From Jatrophihabitans sp. (GTDB lineage: Bacteria; Actinomycetota; Actinomycetes; Mycobacteriales; Jatrophihabitantaceae): DNA of 50,141 bases. The position numbers and the translations under genes were made by a program. Location of the stretch: positions 1-50,141 of the forward strand of contig JAICIE010000011.1 of assembly GCA_025924515.1 (NCBI GenBank). The letters run 5' to 3'. Shown piece after piece: positions 41,558 through 50,009 of the stretch (position 1 is its first letter; every line of letters starts with the position of its first letter). The notes under the pieces are model-generated. The model did not search any database. It saw nothing but the letters and a program-made list of their open reading frames with translations, and was not told the DNA's origin.

Positions 41558-43566
41558 GCGGTAGCCGCAGCGTGGGTCGGCACGGCCCCGCGCAGTACCG
41601 CGCCGCCCGTCGGCCGCGCCGCAAGTTGCACCATGCCACCCAGGGCGGCCAACCGTTCGGCCAGCTTCACCGCCCCGGCGCTCGCGTTCGGGCCGCGCCC
41701 GTCGTCCTCGATCTCGAAGGTCGTGGCCAGCGCGTCGGCGGACACGCGCACCCAAGCGTGGCGGGCCCCGGAGTGTTTCACCACGTTCTGCAGCCCCTCG
41801 ACGCAGCAGAAGTACACGGCGGTCTCGACCTCCGCCGCGAGGCCGTCCGCGTCGACGTCGACGGTGACCCGGACACCGGCGCGCTCGGCGAGCCTGCCCG
41901 CCTCCGCCAGCGCAGCGGCGAGGCCTTGCGCGTTCAGCCGATGCAGCTGCCCGCGCGAGGACACCTCGGCGAGCGAGTCGCGGGCCAGGTCGAGCACCTC
42001 CGCCGCGGACGCGGGATCGGACGGTGCGGTGATGATGGCCGCCACCAGCGTCTGCTGGGCGCCGTCGTGCAGGTCGCGTTCCAGGCGGTACCGCTCGGCG
42101 TCCTGTGCCGCGACCAGCCGACGGCGCGCGTGCTGGAGCTGCTCGGACTGCTGCTCCAGGTCGAGGACGTGCTGGGCCAGGCGGACAGTCAGCTGGGCAT
42201 TGTGGACGATCAGCCCGGCGTGGGTGGCGACCTGCTCGGCCACCCGTCGATCCGTCGCCGACGGGCGCGCGTCACCGAAGTCCAGGGCCAGCACGCCAAG
42301 CTGCTCACCCTGGTAGTCGATCGGCCACGTGTACACCGACCCGTCCACGCACGCCGCGGGTTGGCTGGGCGGATGCGTGCCGCTGTGCGCGACCGCCTCC
42401 TGCACCGTCCCGGTGCGCAACCACACCGTGGCCGCCTGCGCGCGGGTGGCCCCGCAGGCGACGGACACCAACTGGTCGATGCCGCCCGTGCTGCTCAACT
42501 GCTCGAGACCGCTGACGAGGGCGTGGTTGGCCTCGGCGGGGCTGAGGACCTGTCCGAAGATGACACGGTTGGCCCACCGCCCGCCGATGACCCGTAGTGG
42601 CTCGATGAGCGTTGCCGCGGCCGCGAGGACAAATGTCGTCAGGACCAGGCCACGGCCGAGCAGTCGGCCGCCGGCGACGACCGCGCACACGTACACGGCG
42701 CTGACGGCGAGCATGACCACTGCGTAGGTGAGGACGCGGCTCAGCAGCCGGTCGATGTCCCACAGCCGGTACCGCACCACCCCGGCGAACAGGACGACCG
42801 GTACGAGGGCGAAGACCGCTGGGAAGCCCTCCTGGAGGTGCGTGGCGACGGATGCGCCCCCGCCCACTCCCAGGGCCGAGCAGGTGCGCGCGAGTATCCA
42901 GACCACGGCGAGGGCGATGGACGGTAGGAGCGCACCGACCAGCAGCCGGGCTGCCCGGCGATCCTCCGGCGCCGTGCGGGCATCGGCCAGCCGGAGCAGC
43001 TGCGTGGTCACGCCCAGCACGGGTACGGCGATCCCGAAGAAGAGGACGAAGAACTGCAGGTGGGCATAGAAGGCGCTCTGCCAGCTGACCCACGCGGCCG
43101 CGGCCGTGAGGATCGCGGCAGCAGCCCGACGCACAGCTGCACGCAGGCGTAGCGCCGGGGGAGGATGTCCGGCCGGGAAGAGGATGACCGCCCACACGTA
43201 GGTCACGCCGGAAACCACATGAAAGGTGAAGTGCGCCAGCTCGATGGGCAGCGGCGTACCGATGATCTTGAACGCCCGGTGCGCCGGCATGTTGAACGTC
43301 GCTGCGGATCCGAGTAAGGCAAGCGCAAGCAGCCGGGGAACGAGGTCGTCCGGCCGGCGCCCGATCAGGAACAGCCCCAGCCCCAGATTGAGCAGGCTGA
43401 ACCCGTACTGCAGCAACGCCTCCCACGTCGCGACGCGGGCCATCGGGTCGAGGCGTCCGTCGAGGATGCCCAGCGTCGGGAGGAACCCGAGGACCAGCCA
43501 GGTGAGCAGCCCGGCGGCATACACGCAGAACCCGGCGCGAAATGCGAGCCGCGACCCGGCTGCCAT
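41554..43566 (-). CDS. Membrane sensor histidine kinase (NarL-type system)
   Basis: A 670-residue kinase. About ten transmembrane helices fill residues 10-330, a large membrane sensor; a GAF-like domain follows (about 350-460, with VWLRTG and QLGVLALDFGDA). The HisKA_3 motif AERYRLERDLHDGAQQTL places the phospho-accepting His at residue 500. The HATPase part has GLQNVVKHSGA (N box) and IEDDGRG (G1 box), then AVKLAERLAALGG. The ATG at 43566 has GGGAGG upstream and removes an unlikely N-terminal tail. It should phosphorylate the NarL regulator, and perhaps the lone receiver. Confidence 0.9.
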   Translation of the reverse strand: MAAGSRLAFRAGFCVYAAGLLTWLVLGFLPTLGILDGRLDPMARVATWEALLQYGFSLLNLGLGLFLIGRRPDDLVPRLLALALLGSAATFNMPAHRAFKIIGTPLPIELAHFTFHVVSGVTYVWAVILFPAGHPPPALRLRAAVRRAAAAILTAAAAWVSWQSAFYAHLQFFVLFFGIAVPVLGVTTQLLRLADARTAPEDRRAARLLVGALLPSIALAVVWILARTCSALGVGGGASVATHLQEGFPAVFALVPVVLFAGVVRYRLWDIDRLLSRVLTYAVVMLAVSAVYVCAVVAGGRLLGRGLVLTTFVLAAAATLIEPLRVIGGRWANRVIFGQVLSPAEANHALVSGLEQLSSTGGIDQLVSVACGATRAQAATVWLRTGTVQEAVAHSGTHPPSQPAACVDGSVYTWPIDYQGEQLGVLALDFGDARPSATDRRVAEQVATHAGLIVHNAQLTVRLAQHVLDLEQQSEQLQHARRRLVAAQDAERYRLERDLHDGAQQTLVAAIITAPSDPASAAEVLDLARDSLAEVSSRGQLHRLNAQGLAAALAEAGRLAERAGVRVTVDVDADGLAAEVETAVYFCCVEGLQNVVKHSGARHAWVRVSADALATTFEIEDDGRGPNASAGAVKLAERLAALGGMVQLAARPTGGAVLRGAVPTHAAATA

Positions 43567-43875
43567 CGCTCGACCTCCCAGCCCTTGGCGAGCAGCCACA
43601 GCATAGGCGCCGGTGTCGAGCCCGCCCCGCGTCCTGCTCGCAGAGGGTGGCCAGCCGGACGTGGAACCGGTGCAGCAAAGCGGTTGGGGACGGTCCTCGA
43701 CGGACGGGTCCGCTCCCTGCCACCGCCATCTCCTTGCAGCAGGCCCTTGACCGAGCCTCGATCCTGTGTAACGTCGCCGCCGGTGTCGAAACCGGTCGAG
43801 CGGAAATGCCGCCGGTGCCCGGACGCCCATACAGCGTGGTGAGCGATCCGGAGTCTAAGCCTTTCGGAGGACGCC
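43567..43875. other. Divergent promoter region between kinase and GH127 genes
   Basis: About 310 bases between two divergent genes. It must contain both promoters. The ribosome binding sites at each edge (GGAGG on both strands) are clear; no hexamer pair or operator palindrome could be identified with confidence, and no coding frame is supported. Confidence 0.45.
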
Positions 43876-45774
43876 TTGGCGCAACCCAGCTACGTCGGCG
43901 GTCCGGTACAGCCGACTACCGCTGCAAGCACGAGCCTGATCCCGCTCGGCCTGGCGGACGCCTGCATAACGGGCGGGTTGTGGGCTGCCCGGCAGCGGGT
44001 CAACCGCGAGGTCAGCATTCCGAACGGCGCCCGCCGCCTGCGCGATGCCGGCAACCTCGACGACCTCGCGATGGCGGCTGCGGGCACCGAGTCGCAGGAC
44101 TACCGCGGCCCGGTGTTCATGGACTCCGACGTGTACAAGTGGCTGGAAGCCGTCGCGTGGGAGTACGCGCGTGAACCGTCCGATGAGCTCGCCGAACTGT
44201 TCGCGACCACATCGGGCGCCGTCGCCGCCGCGCAGAAGAACGACGGCTACCTCAATACCTACGTTCAGGTCACCCGAGGCGGACGGGAACGCTACCGGGA
44301 CCTCTCCTCCAGTCACGAGCTCTACTGCATGGGCCATCTCATTCAGGCCGCGGTGGCCGGTCGGCGGGCCGGCCTAGACGACACTCTGTGGAAGGTCGCG
44401 ATCAGGGTTGCTGATCATCTTGTCGCCGCCTTCGGTCCGGACGGCCTGCGGGACATCGACGGTCATCCGGTCATCGAAATGGCTCTGGTCGAGTTGTACC
44501 GCGAAAGCGGCGACGAGCGCTACCTGCGCCTCGCCCAGTGGTTCGTCGACGCCCGCGGTCACGGCACGAATCGCGCCTACGGCCGTGAGCCGATCTATTT
44601 CTCCGACCGGGTCCCGGCCGTCGAGGCGAGCTCTGTGGAAGGCCACGCCGTGCGTGCGCTGTACTTCGCCGCCGGCGTCTGCGACGTCGCCGTCGAGCGA
44701 GGACGCGACGGCAAAGGCTATCTCGACGCCCAGGCGCGCCAGTGGGAGCACATGGTCGACACCAAGACCTACCTCACAGGCGGACTCGGCTCACGCTGGG
44801 ACGGTGAAGCGTTCGGGGATCCCTACGAGCTGCCCCCTGACGTCGCGTACTGCGAAACCTGCGCAGCCATCGGGGGAGTGCAGTGGACCTGGCGCCGGCT
44901 GCTGCACACGGACGACGTGCGCTGCGCCGACCTGGCCGAGCGGATCCTCTACAACGGTTTTCTCAGCGGCACGTCGCTGTCGGGGAACGAGTTCTTTTAC
45001 GTCAACACTCTGCAGGTACGCACCGGCGCGGTCCCTGACGACCACCGACAGCCCGCCAACGGCCGCGGCAAATGGTTCCACGTCGCCTGCTGCCCGCCGA
45101 ACGTCATGCGCACGGTCAGTTCCGTCGCGGCCTACCTCGCCACGCACGATCCCGACGGTCTGCAGTTGCATGTGTACGCGAACGCCGAGCTCGGCGCTGA
45201 CCGCCGCCGCGTCTCGGTGCAGACGGACTATCCCTGGCATGGACGGGTCACGGTCACCGTCGCTGCGACCGACCAAACCGAATGGACGTTGTCCCTGCGC
45301 GTGCCCTCCTGGGCCGAGTCGGCGACGGTGCGCGTCAACGACGAACCGGCGGAGCCGGCCGACCGGCAAACCGGCTATGTACGGCTGCGCCGCCACTGGC
45401 GGCCGGCCGATCGAGTCGTCCTCGACCTGCCGATGCCGGTCCGGCTGACGGCCGCGGACCCGCGGGTGGACGCAGTTCGGGGCGCGCGGGCCGTCGAGCG
45501 TGGCCCCGTCGTCTACGCCCTCGAGCAGGTCGACCTGCCCGAGGGCGTCGTCATGGAGGACGTCGAGATTGCAGCCGGCGCATCCGACCCCGCGGACTGG
45601 CCGGCGACCCGCCGCCCCGACTTCCTCGACGACGTCGTGACCGTCACGGTCCCGCTCCGCGACCGGCGAACCGGACTGAACTTCACCGCCGATGCGGTGC
45701 CCTATTTCGCCTGGGACAACCGCGGCGTCGGCCCGATGCGGGTCTGGATCCCGCTGGCATCGCCGACCACATGA
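43876..45774 (+). CDS. GH127 beta-L-arabinofuranosidase (DUF1680 family)
   Basis: A 632-residue glycoside hydrolase. The (alpha/alpha)6 barrel has SSHELYCMGHLIQAAV near residue 145 and the zinc site of GH127: Glu327 and Cys329 in CETC, Cys405 and Cys406 in ACCPPN. The spacing matches the Bifidobacterium enzyme HypBA1, where the second Cys pair includes the nucleophile. Beta-sandwich domains follow to the end. No signal peptide is seen, so it should act in the cytoplasm on imported arabinose oligosaccharides. The TTG start at 43876 is chosen because GGAGG stands six bases before it and no ATG or GTG is near. Confidence 0.92.
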   Translation: MAQPSYVGGPVQPTTAASTSLIPLGLADACITGGLWAARQRVNREVSIPNGARRLRDAGNLDDLAMAAAGTESQDYRGPVFMDSDVYKWLEAVAWEYAREPSDELAELFATTSGAVAAAQKNDGYLNTYVQVTRGGRERYRDLSSSHELYCMGHLIQAAVAGRRAGLDDTLWKVAIRVADHLVAAFGPDGLRDIDGHPVIEMALVELYRESGDERYLRLAQWFVDARGHGTNRAYGREPIYFSDRVPAVEASSVEGHAVRALYFAAGVCDVAVERGRDGKGYLDAQARQWEHMVDTKTYLTGGLGSRWDGEAFGDPYELPPDVAYCETCAAIGGVQWTWRRLLHTDDVRCADLAERILYNGFLSGTSLSGNEFFYVNTLQVRTGAVPDDHRQPANGRGKWFHVACCPPNVMRTVSSVAAYLATHDPDGLQLHVYANAELGADRRRVSVQTDYPWHGRVTVTVAATDQTEWTLSLRVPSWAESATVRVNDEPAEPADRQTGYVRLRRHWRPADRVVLDLPMPVRLTAADPRVDAVRGARAVERGPVVYALEQVDLPEGVVMEDVEIAAGASDPADWPATRRPDFLDDVVTVTVPLRDRRTGLNFTADAVPYFAWDNRGVGPMRVWIPLASPTT

Positions 45775-46157
45775 AGGCGCGTCGAGGTCCGGCCCGGGCG
45801 GCGGTCGCCACGGCAGTCCTGGTGATCGGCGTCTCCGGATGCGCCGGCGCTGGGGTCCTGGCGTCCCCGGACGTCAACCATTGCAGGCTTCGGCGGCGAC
45901 TCGCCCGGCATCATGGGATTGCCCGGGCTTCCGCCGTGTGGGTTGTTGGACATCCGAAGCGGCGGTTACGGCCAACTGAACTACGGATTCCTGGTCGCTG
46001 GTGCGGTCATCGCGATGGTGTCTGCCAGGCCGACTCCGAGCCGAAGTTTTCATGGGTGTGTCGCGGTGGCCCGGCTTGCCGGGCGAGTTCACTACCGAGA
46101 CGAGCAGTGCACCGCGGTCGTGGACACTTGCACCTCACCCGGAGTCCCCCGAGCTGA
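45771..46157 (+). pseudogene. Lipoprotein gene coupled to GH127, probably frameshifted
   Basis: The ATG overlaps the GH127 stop by ATGA and begins a proper lipoprotein signal (VATAVLVIGVSGCAG, lipobox VSGC). After about 35 codons the frame becomes arginine-rich. The next frame then reads sensibly (TIAGFGGDSPGIMGLPG, CGLLDIRSGGYGQLNYGF), and the original frame becomes sensible again at DGVCQADSEPKFSWVC, while VHYRDEQCTAVVDTC lies in the shifted frame. At least two small indels would explain this. The open frame itself is not interrupted by stops over 128 codons, so a normal protein cannot be fully excluded. Its end overlaps the convergent channel-like gene. Confidence 0.45.
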
Positions 46158-46476
46158 AGAACGTCGAGAAACTGCCTGCGACCGCGGTGATGACGAAGAT
46201 CGCCCAGACTTCCAAGACGACATCTACGATCTTGCCAGCCGCCGTCACCGGGCTATTCATGTAGGACGAGACGGTGAGCAGTTGCACGGCAGTGAAGAAG
46301 GCAGCGTCGCCGAGACCGTGGATGTCCCCGCCCGGCTGCCCGCTTTCGAACACCCACACAAGCACGGTGCCGACGACGAACATCACAATCGAAGACCCGA
46401 GGGCGATCAGCAAGCGTGCGAGCAGGCGGCGGTGCCGCTCCTCGAACGTGAAGAGCCGGGACCATTCTTCCTTCAT
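46135..46476 (-). CDS. Small two-helix channel-like membrane protein
   Basis: A 113-residue protein. Helix 1 (LARLLIALGSSIVMFVVGTVLVW) is followed by a loop and a pore-like segment GDAAFFTAVQLLTVSSYMNSPV, then helix 2 (VVLEVWAIFVITAVAGSFSTFF). This is the arrangement of a potassium-channel pore module (Ion_trans_2), but the TVGYG selectivity filter is replaced by LTVSS. The ATG at 46476 has AGGAG upstream; a longer frame has no support. It may form a different ion pore or a non-conducting relative. Confidence 0.72.
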   Translation of the reverse strand: MKEEWSRLFTFEERHRRLLARLLIALGSSIVMFVVGTVLVWVFESGQPGGDIHGLGDAAFFTAVQLLTVSSYMNSPVTAAGKIVDVVLEVWAIFVITAVAGSFSTFFSSGDSG

Positions 46477-47088
46477 CACAGCGCCATCTCCTGTCAGGGT
46501 CGGTTCGGACGAGTACGTTCCTGCCCGCCGAAGCAAGCGCGGCTCGCGGGCTGGCTGAGAGTCGAGGGCGGACGGCGTCGCCATCGTGCTCCGGCGGCCG
46601 GCGGCGCGCCGCTCTCGCGGATCAGTTCGGCATAGCCTGCACCGACATGCTGCCCGCTCCTCGTCGAACTCTCAGCTGACCGGCCGGCTCCGGCTTGCGC
46701 CAGGTGTGCAGGGTGTCGAGGCGTTCACCTGCGCGGCGTGGTCGGAGTAGCCCCGTGTCCGGCCCGGGCACCCTCCAGGGTCTGTGCGGCGGACGTCTGT
46801 CTCGCCGCAAGTCGCCTCGAAGAACAACGGTGAATGGTGACCTCTCAGGGTTCCACCCCGTTCGCCGCGCCGGCGATCCGCTGATCATCAATCGAGAGCG
46901 CGAACGCAGCCCACCCCGGGGTTTCGAGAGCCCGAGTTCTCTCTGGGCCGAATTCGATGCCTACCCGAGACCGATCCGCGCGCCCAGCGGCACTCGGGCG
47001 CCGGTTACCGGCGGTGAGCGCACACCCCTGGAGTGCCGGCTACCTTCGGCCCTTCCGCACAGCTCCGAATCACTTTAGTCTCCCGGCC
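46477..47088. other. Intergenic stretch upstream of the SGNH hydrolase
   Basis: About 610 bases between the channel-like gene and the hydrolase, which point away from each other. It should hold both promoters. Short frames on both strands are arginine-rich and lack ribosome binding sites. CACTTTAGTCTCC just before the hydrolase contains a possible TTTAGT -10 element. Nothing else was recognised. Confidence 0.4.
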
Positions 47089-47955
47089 ATGACACCACGG
47101 CGTGCCCTGACACCCCCGCGGGCGAGCAACGCAGTACGCGGCCGCATCGGTCGAACGATGACCGGCCTCCTGGCCGTCGCGTCGCTCGCTCTTGTCGCGG
47201 CCCCGAACGCCAAGGCGTCCGTTCCGCTGCCAGGCAGCATGGCTGCGCTAGGGGACTCGATCTCGCAGGCCTACGATGCGTGCTGCTCGTACGGGGATCA
47301 CCCGGCATATTCGTGGTCCACGGGCAACGATGCGTCCGACGGAATCTCCAGTCACTACGAACGGATCGCGGCGCTGAATCCGACAATCACCGGTCACCAG
47401 TACAACGACGCGGTCACCGGATCGAAGGCGGCGAACCTGCCGACGCAGGTCTCGAACAGTGTGGCGCAAAACGCGCAGTACGTGACCATCTTGATCGGCG
47501 CGAACGACCTCTGCACCTCGTCTGCATCGACGATGACCTCCACTGCCAACTTCCAGAGCCAGGTCGCGGCCGCGCTTGCGAGCCTCGAGCAGGGCCTGCC
47601 GACTGCGGAGATCTTCGTCAGCAGCATTCCGAACATCTACCAGTTGTGGTCAGCCCTGCACACCAACTTCTTCGCGCGCACGGTCTGGGGTGTGGCGGGT
47701 ATCTGCCAGTCGATGCTGTCCGCATCGAACACCGAAACGCAACGGCAGCAGGTTGTCACCCGTGAGCAGGCCTTCAACCAGATACTGCAACAGACATGCG
47801 GTCAGTATGCGAACTGTCGGTGGGACAATTATGCGACGTACAACTACAAATTCGCGGCCAGCCAGGTCAGCACCCTCGACTACTTCCACCCGAACCGAAG
47901 CGGCCAAGCTGCGCTCGCGACCGTTACCTGGAATGCCTCGTGGTGGGCCGCCTGA
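47089..47955 (+). CDS. Secreted SGNH/GDSL hydrolase
   Basis: A 288-residue protein. An N-terminal basic stretch and a signal helix (MTGLLAVASLALVAA, cleavage near AKA) precede the catalytic domain. Block I is ALGDSIS with the nucleophile Ser57, block III is LIGANDLC with Asn129, and block V DYFHPN holds Asp264 and His267, so the catalytic set is complete. Six or more cysteines suggest disulfides, as in secreted Streptomyces-type lipases. The ATG at 47089 gives a long signal; an ATG at 47158 directly before the hydrophobic run is also plausible. It should hydrolyse esters such as lipids or acetylated glycans. Confidence 0.9.
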   Translation: MTPRRALTPPRASNAVRGRIGRTMTGLLAVASLALVAAPNAKASVPLPGSMAALGDSISQAYDACCSYGDHPAYSWSTGNDASDGISSHYERIAALNPTITGHQYNDAVTGSKAANLPTQVSNSVAQNAQYVTILIGANDLCTSSASTMTSTANFQSQVAAALASLEQGLPTAEIFVSSIPNIYQLWSALHTNFFARTVWGVAGICQSMLSASNTETQRQQVVTREQAFNQILQQTCGQYANCRWDNYATYNYKFAASQVSTLDYFHPNRSGQAALATVTWNASWWAA

Positions 47956-48150
47956 GGTCCCTGAGCGCTCGCACGGTGAGGACGAGTTCCACGGACTCAC
48001 CCCGTTTACGGTGATTCAGGTTGAACTGTTCGCAAATTGCTTGAGCACGATTCCCGCGCTGCAGCCGTCGCCGGGATATTTTCGCGGAGGGCCTCGTTGA
48101 TCTGGCAGTAACGATACGCTCGCCTGATCGAACGCTGAAAGGGGCCAAGC

Positions 48151-48567
48151 ATGTCGGATGGCGGCGTCGGCTCATTCGAGATGGCGCTCGAGCCATGCAG
48201 CGGCGACTACCAGCCTGATGACGATCGGTGGCGTGATCAGGTCGTTGGCCTGGTATCGGAGTTGCGCGGACAGGTGGACGTGGAGCGGCGCGGCGTGGCG
48301 CGGCCGGGCACGAAGGGGACGTTGGACGAGCTCATCGTCGCCCTGGGCAGTGCGGGGGCGTTCACCGCGGCGGTGGACTGCGTTCGCGCCTGGCTCGGCC
48401 GCGACCGCAGTCGGCGCGTCGACGTCCGGTGGGAGGAAAACGGCGAGCAGCACTACGTAACGCTCACCGGTGATGCGATCGACGTGGACAGCGTCCGGGA
48501 GATTGCCAGAGCGGCCGCCCGACGCATTGGAGGGTCCGAGTGGCCGGCAAGTACCGCGCCCTGCTGA
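48151..48567 (+). CDS. EACC1 (effector-associated constant component 1) protein
   Basis: A 138-residue protein. The C-terminal part VDVRWEENGEQHYVTLTGDAIDVDSVREIARAAARRI, in pieces, and the earlier LDELIVALGSAGAFTAAVDCVRAWL helix match the small EACC1 proteins that accompany caspase, trypsin and other effectors in actinobacterial NTP-dependent conflict systems. It has no enzyme motif. GAAAGGGG precedes the ATG. The gene overlaps the caspase gene by 28 bases, so the two proteins are made together, and EACC1 probably binds or regulates the effector. Confidence 0.78.
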   Translation: MSDGGVGSFEMALEPCSGDYQPDDDRWRDQVVGLVSELRGQVDVERRGVARPGTKGTLDELIVALGSAGAFTAAVDCVRAWLGRDRSRRVDVRWEENGEQHYVTLTGDAIDVDSVREIARAAARRIGGSEWPASTAPC

Positions 48568-49988
48568 TCGGCAACTCGACCTATCCCGCCGACGAGCACA
48601 ACCTGCAGTCGCTCAGGGGTCCCGTCAAGGACATCGCCGCGGTCAACCGCGCGCTCGTCGACAGGAGTACCGGCCTGTTCGAGGACGTCGACGTGACGCT
48701 CCTCCCGGAGGTGACATCCAACCGGGCGCTTCGGATGTTGAGCAGGTTCTTCGGTTCCGCCGATCGCGACGACGTGCTCCTCGTGTACTTCAGCGGGCAC
48801 GGCAAGCTCGACCAGAACGGCCGGCTGCATCTGTGCATGCAGGACACCGAGACCACCGACCTGCTGTCCACCGCGGTCAGCAGCACCCGCCTGAACGAGT
48901 TCGCCGAGGCCTCGCGGGCGCGCAACGTAGTCATCGTCCTGGACTGCTGCCACGCCGGCGCCTTCCGCGGCGGCGACTTCGGTGACGCGGTCGCCGGGCC
49001 CGGCCGGTATGTGCTGACCAGCTGCCGCGGAACACAGCTGGCCAACGACGCCACCGTGGACAACGGCACAAGCTACTTCACTCAGCACCTCGTCGACGGG
49101 CTGCTCGGTGCAGCCGCCGACCGCGACCAGGACGGCTTCGTCGACTTCTCCGACCTTTACTCATATGTCGACCGGCAGCTCCGCGAGGACGGCAAGCAGA
49201 TCCCACAGCGACGCGTGGACGGCGACGGCGACCTGCCATTGGCCAGACGACTCGCGGCCCCGTCGCCGAGCATCGGCGACAGCCACAGTTCCGAGAGCGC
49301 GGCCGACGCCGTGCATCCCACCCCAGCGCACCCGACGGTGCCCGTGGCGCCCGGCGCGGCGACGGCCCGACTCTCCCCCCGATCGACCTGGCCGCGTCGC
49401 CGCGTCGTGATCACCTCGACGGCAGCGGCCGCCCTAATAGGCGGCGGTGTGACCGCCGCCCTGGTGCTCACGTCCGGCGGTGAATCGGGGCCTCGGGCAT
49501 CGCCGGGGCACGGGTCGTACACGGCGCGAGCATCCTGGCGAATCCGGATCGACGGCAGTGCGTACGGCAACGGCTGCACGGTGATGTTGACGGACATCAC
49601 ATCGGGCATCCCGGTCGACTTACCTGGCAACCTCTACGAGGTCGCGCGGTACCAGATCCCCCAGGCCGGCAAATTCAGCTGGACGACTACAGACCGCGCG
49701 TGCCTGGTGACGCCGCTGCCCGGGATGGGCACCGCCACCCTGCCGTTCACCCAGGAGGACAACGGCGACACCGACCTGTTCACCGTCCCGGCCAACGGAG
49801 CGAGCGTGAAGGTCGTCGACAACAAAGGCGGCTATTGCACACTACGGCTGTTCAACTCTGAGGGTCAGGAACTGGACACCATCCAATGGAAACCCGGGGA
49901 TTCCGACCGAACTCTGGACACGAGCGGCGCGACATCTGTCTACGTCTTCGACGACGACTGCGTCATCCGCCTGTATGCGAACTCGTAA
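48540..49988 (+). CDS. Membrane-anchored caspase-family protease with outer C-terminal domain
   Basis: A 482-residue protein. The caspase domain covers about residues 4-240: RALLIGNSTYP, YFSGHG with catalytic His87, and VIVLDCCHAG with catalytic Cys137. DRDQDGFVDFSD at 194-205 has the spacing of an EF-hand-type calcium loop. A Pro/Ala linker leads to one transmembrane helix at 289-311 preceded by WPRRR, so the protease lies inside and the last 170 residues outside. That outer domain has four cysteines and no recognised family. The GTG start overlaps the EACC1 gene. It is probably the suicide effector of a defence module. Confidence 0.88.
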   Translation: MAGKYRALLIGNSTYPADEHNLQSLRGPVKDIAAVNRALVDRSTGLFEDVDVTLLPEVTSNRALRMLSRFFGSADRDDVLLVYFSGHGKLDQNGRLHLCMQDTETTDLLSTAVSSTRLNEFAEASRARNVVIVLDCCHAGAFRGGDFGDAVAGPGRYVLTSCRGTQLANDATVDNGTSYFTQHLVDGLLGAAADRDQDGFVDFSDLYSYVDRQLREDGKQIPQRRVDGDGDLPLARRLAAPSPSIGDSHSSESAADAVHPTPAHPTVPVAPGAATARLSPRSTWPRRRVVITSTAAAALIGGGVTAALVLTSGGESGPRASPGHGSYTARASWRIRIDGSAYGNGCTVMLTDITSGIPVDLPGNLYEVARYQIPQAGKFSWTTTDRACLVTPLPGMGTATLPFTQEDNGDTDLFTVPANGASVKVVDNKGGYCTLRLFNSEGQELDTIQWKPGDSDRTLDTSGATSVYVFDDDCVIRLYANS

Positions 49989-49997
49989 TTGCCTGAC

Positions 49998-50009
49998 TCG
50001 AGCGCTCGA
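49998..50009. terminator. Short palindrome after the caspase gene
   Basis: TCGAGCGCTCGA is a perfect 12-base palindrome nine bases after the caspase stop, and GCTCG within it can also pair with CGAGC about ten bases further on. Either could form a weak terminator hairpin. The remaining 130 bases of the window hold no supported gene. Confidence 0.25.
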
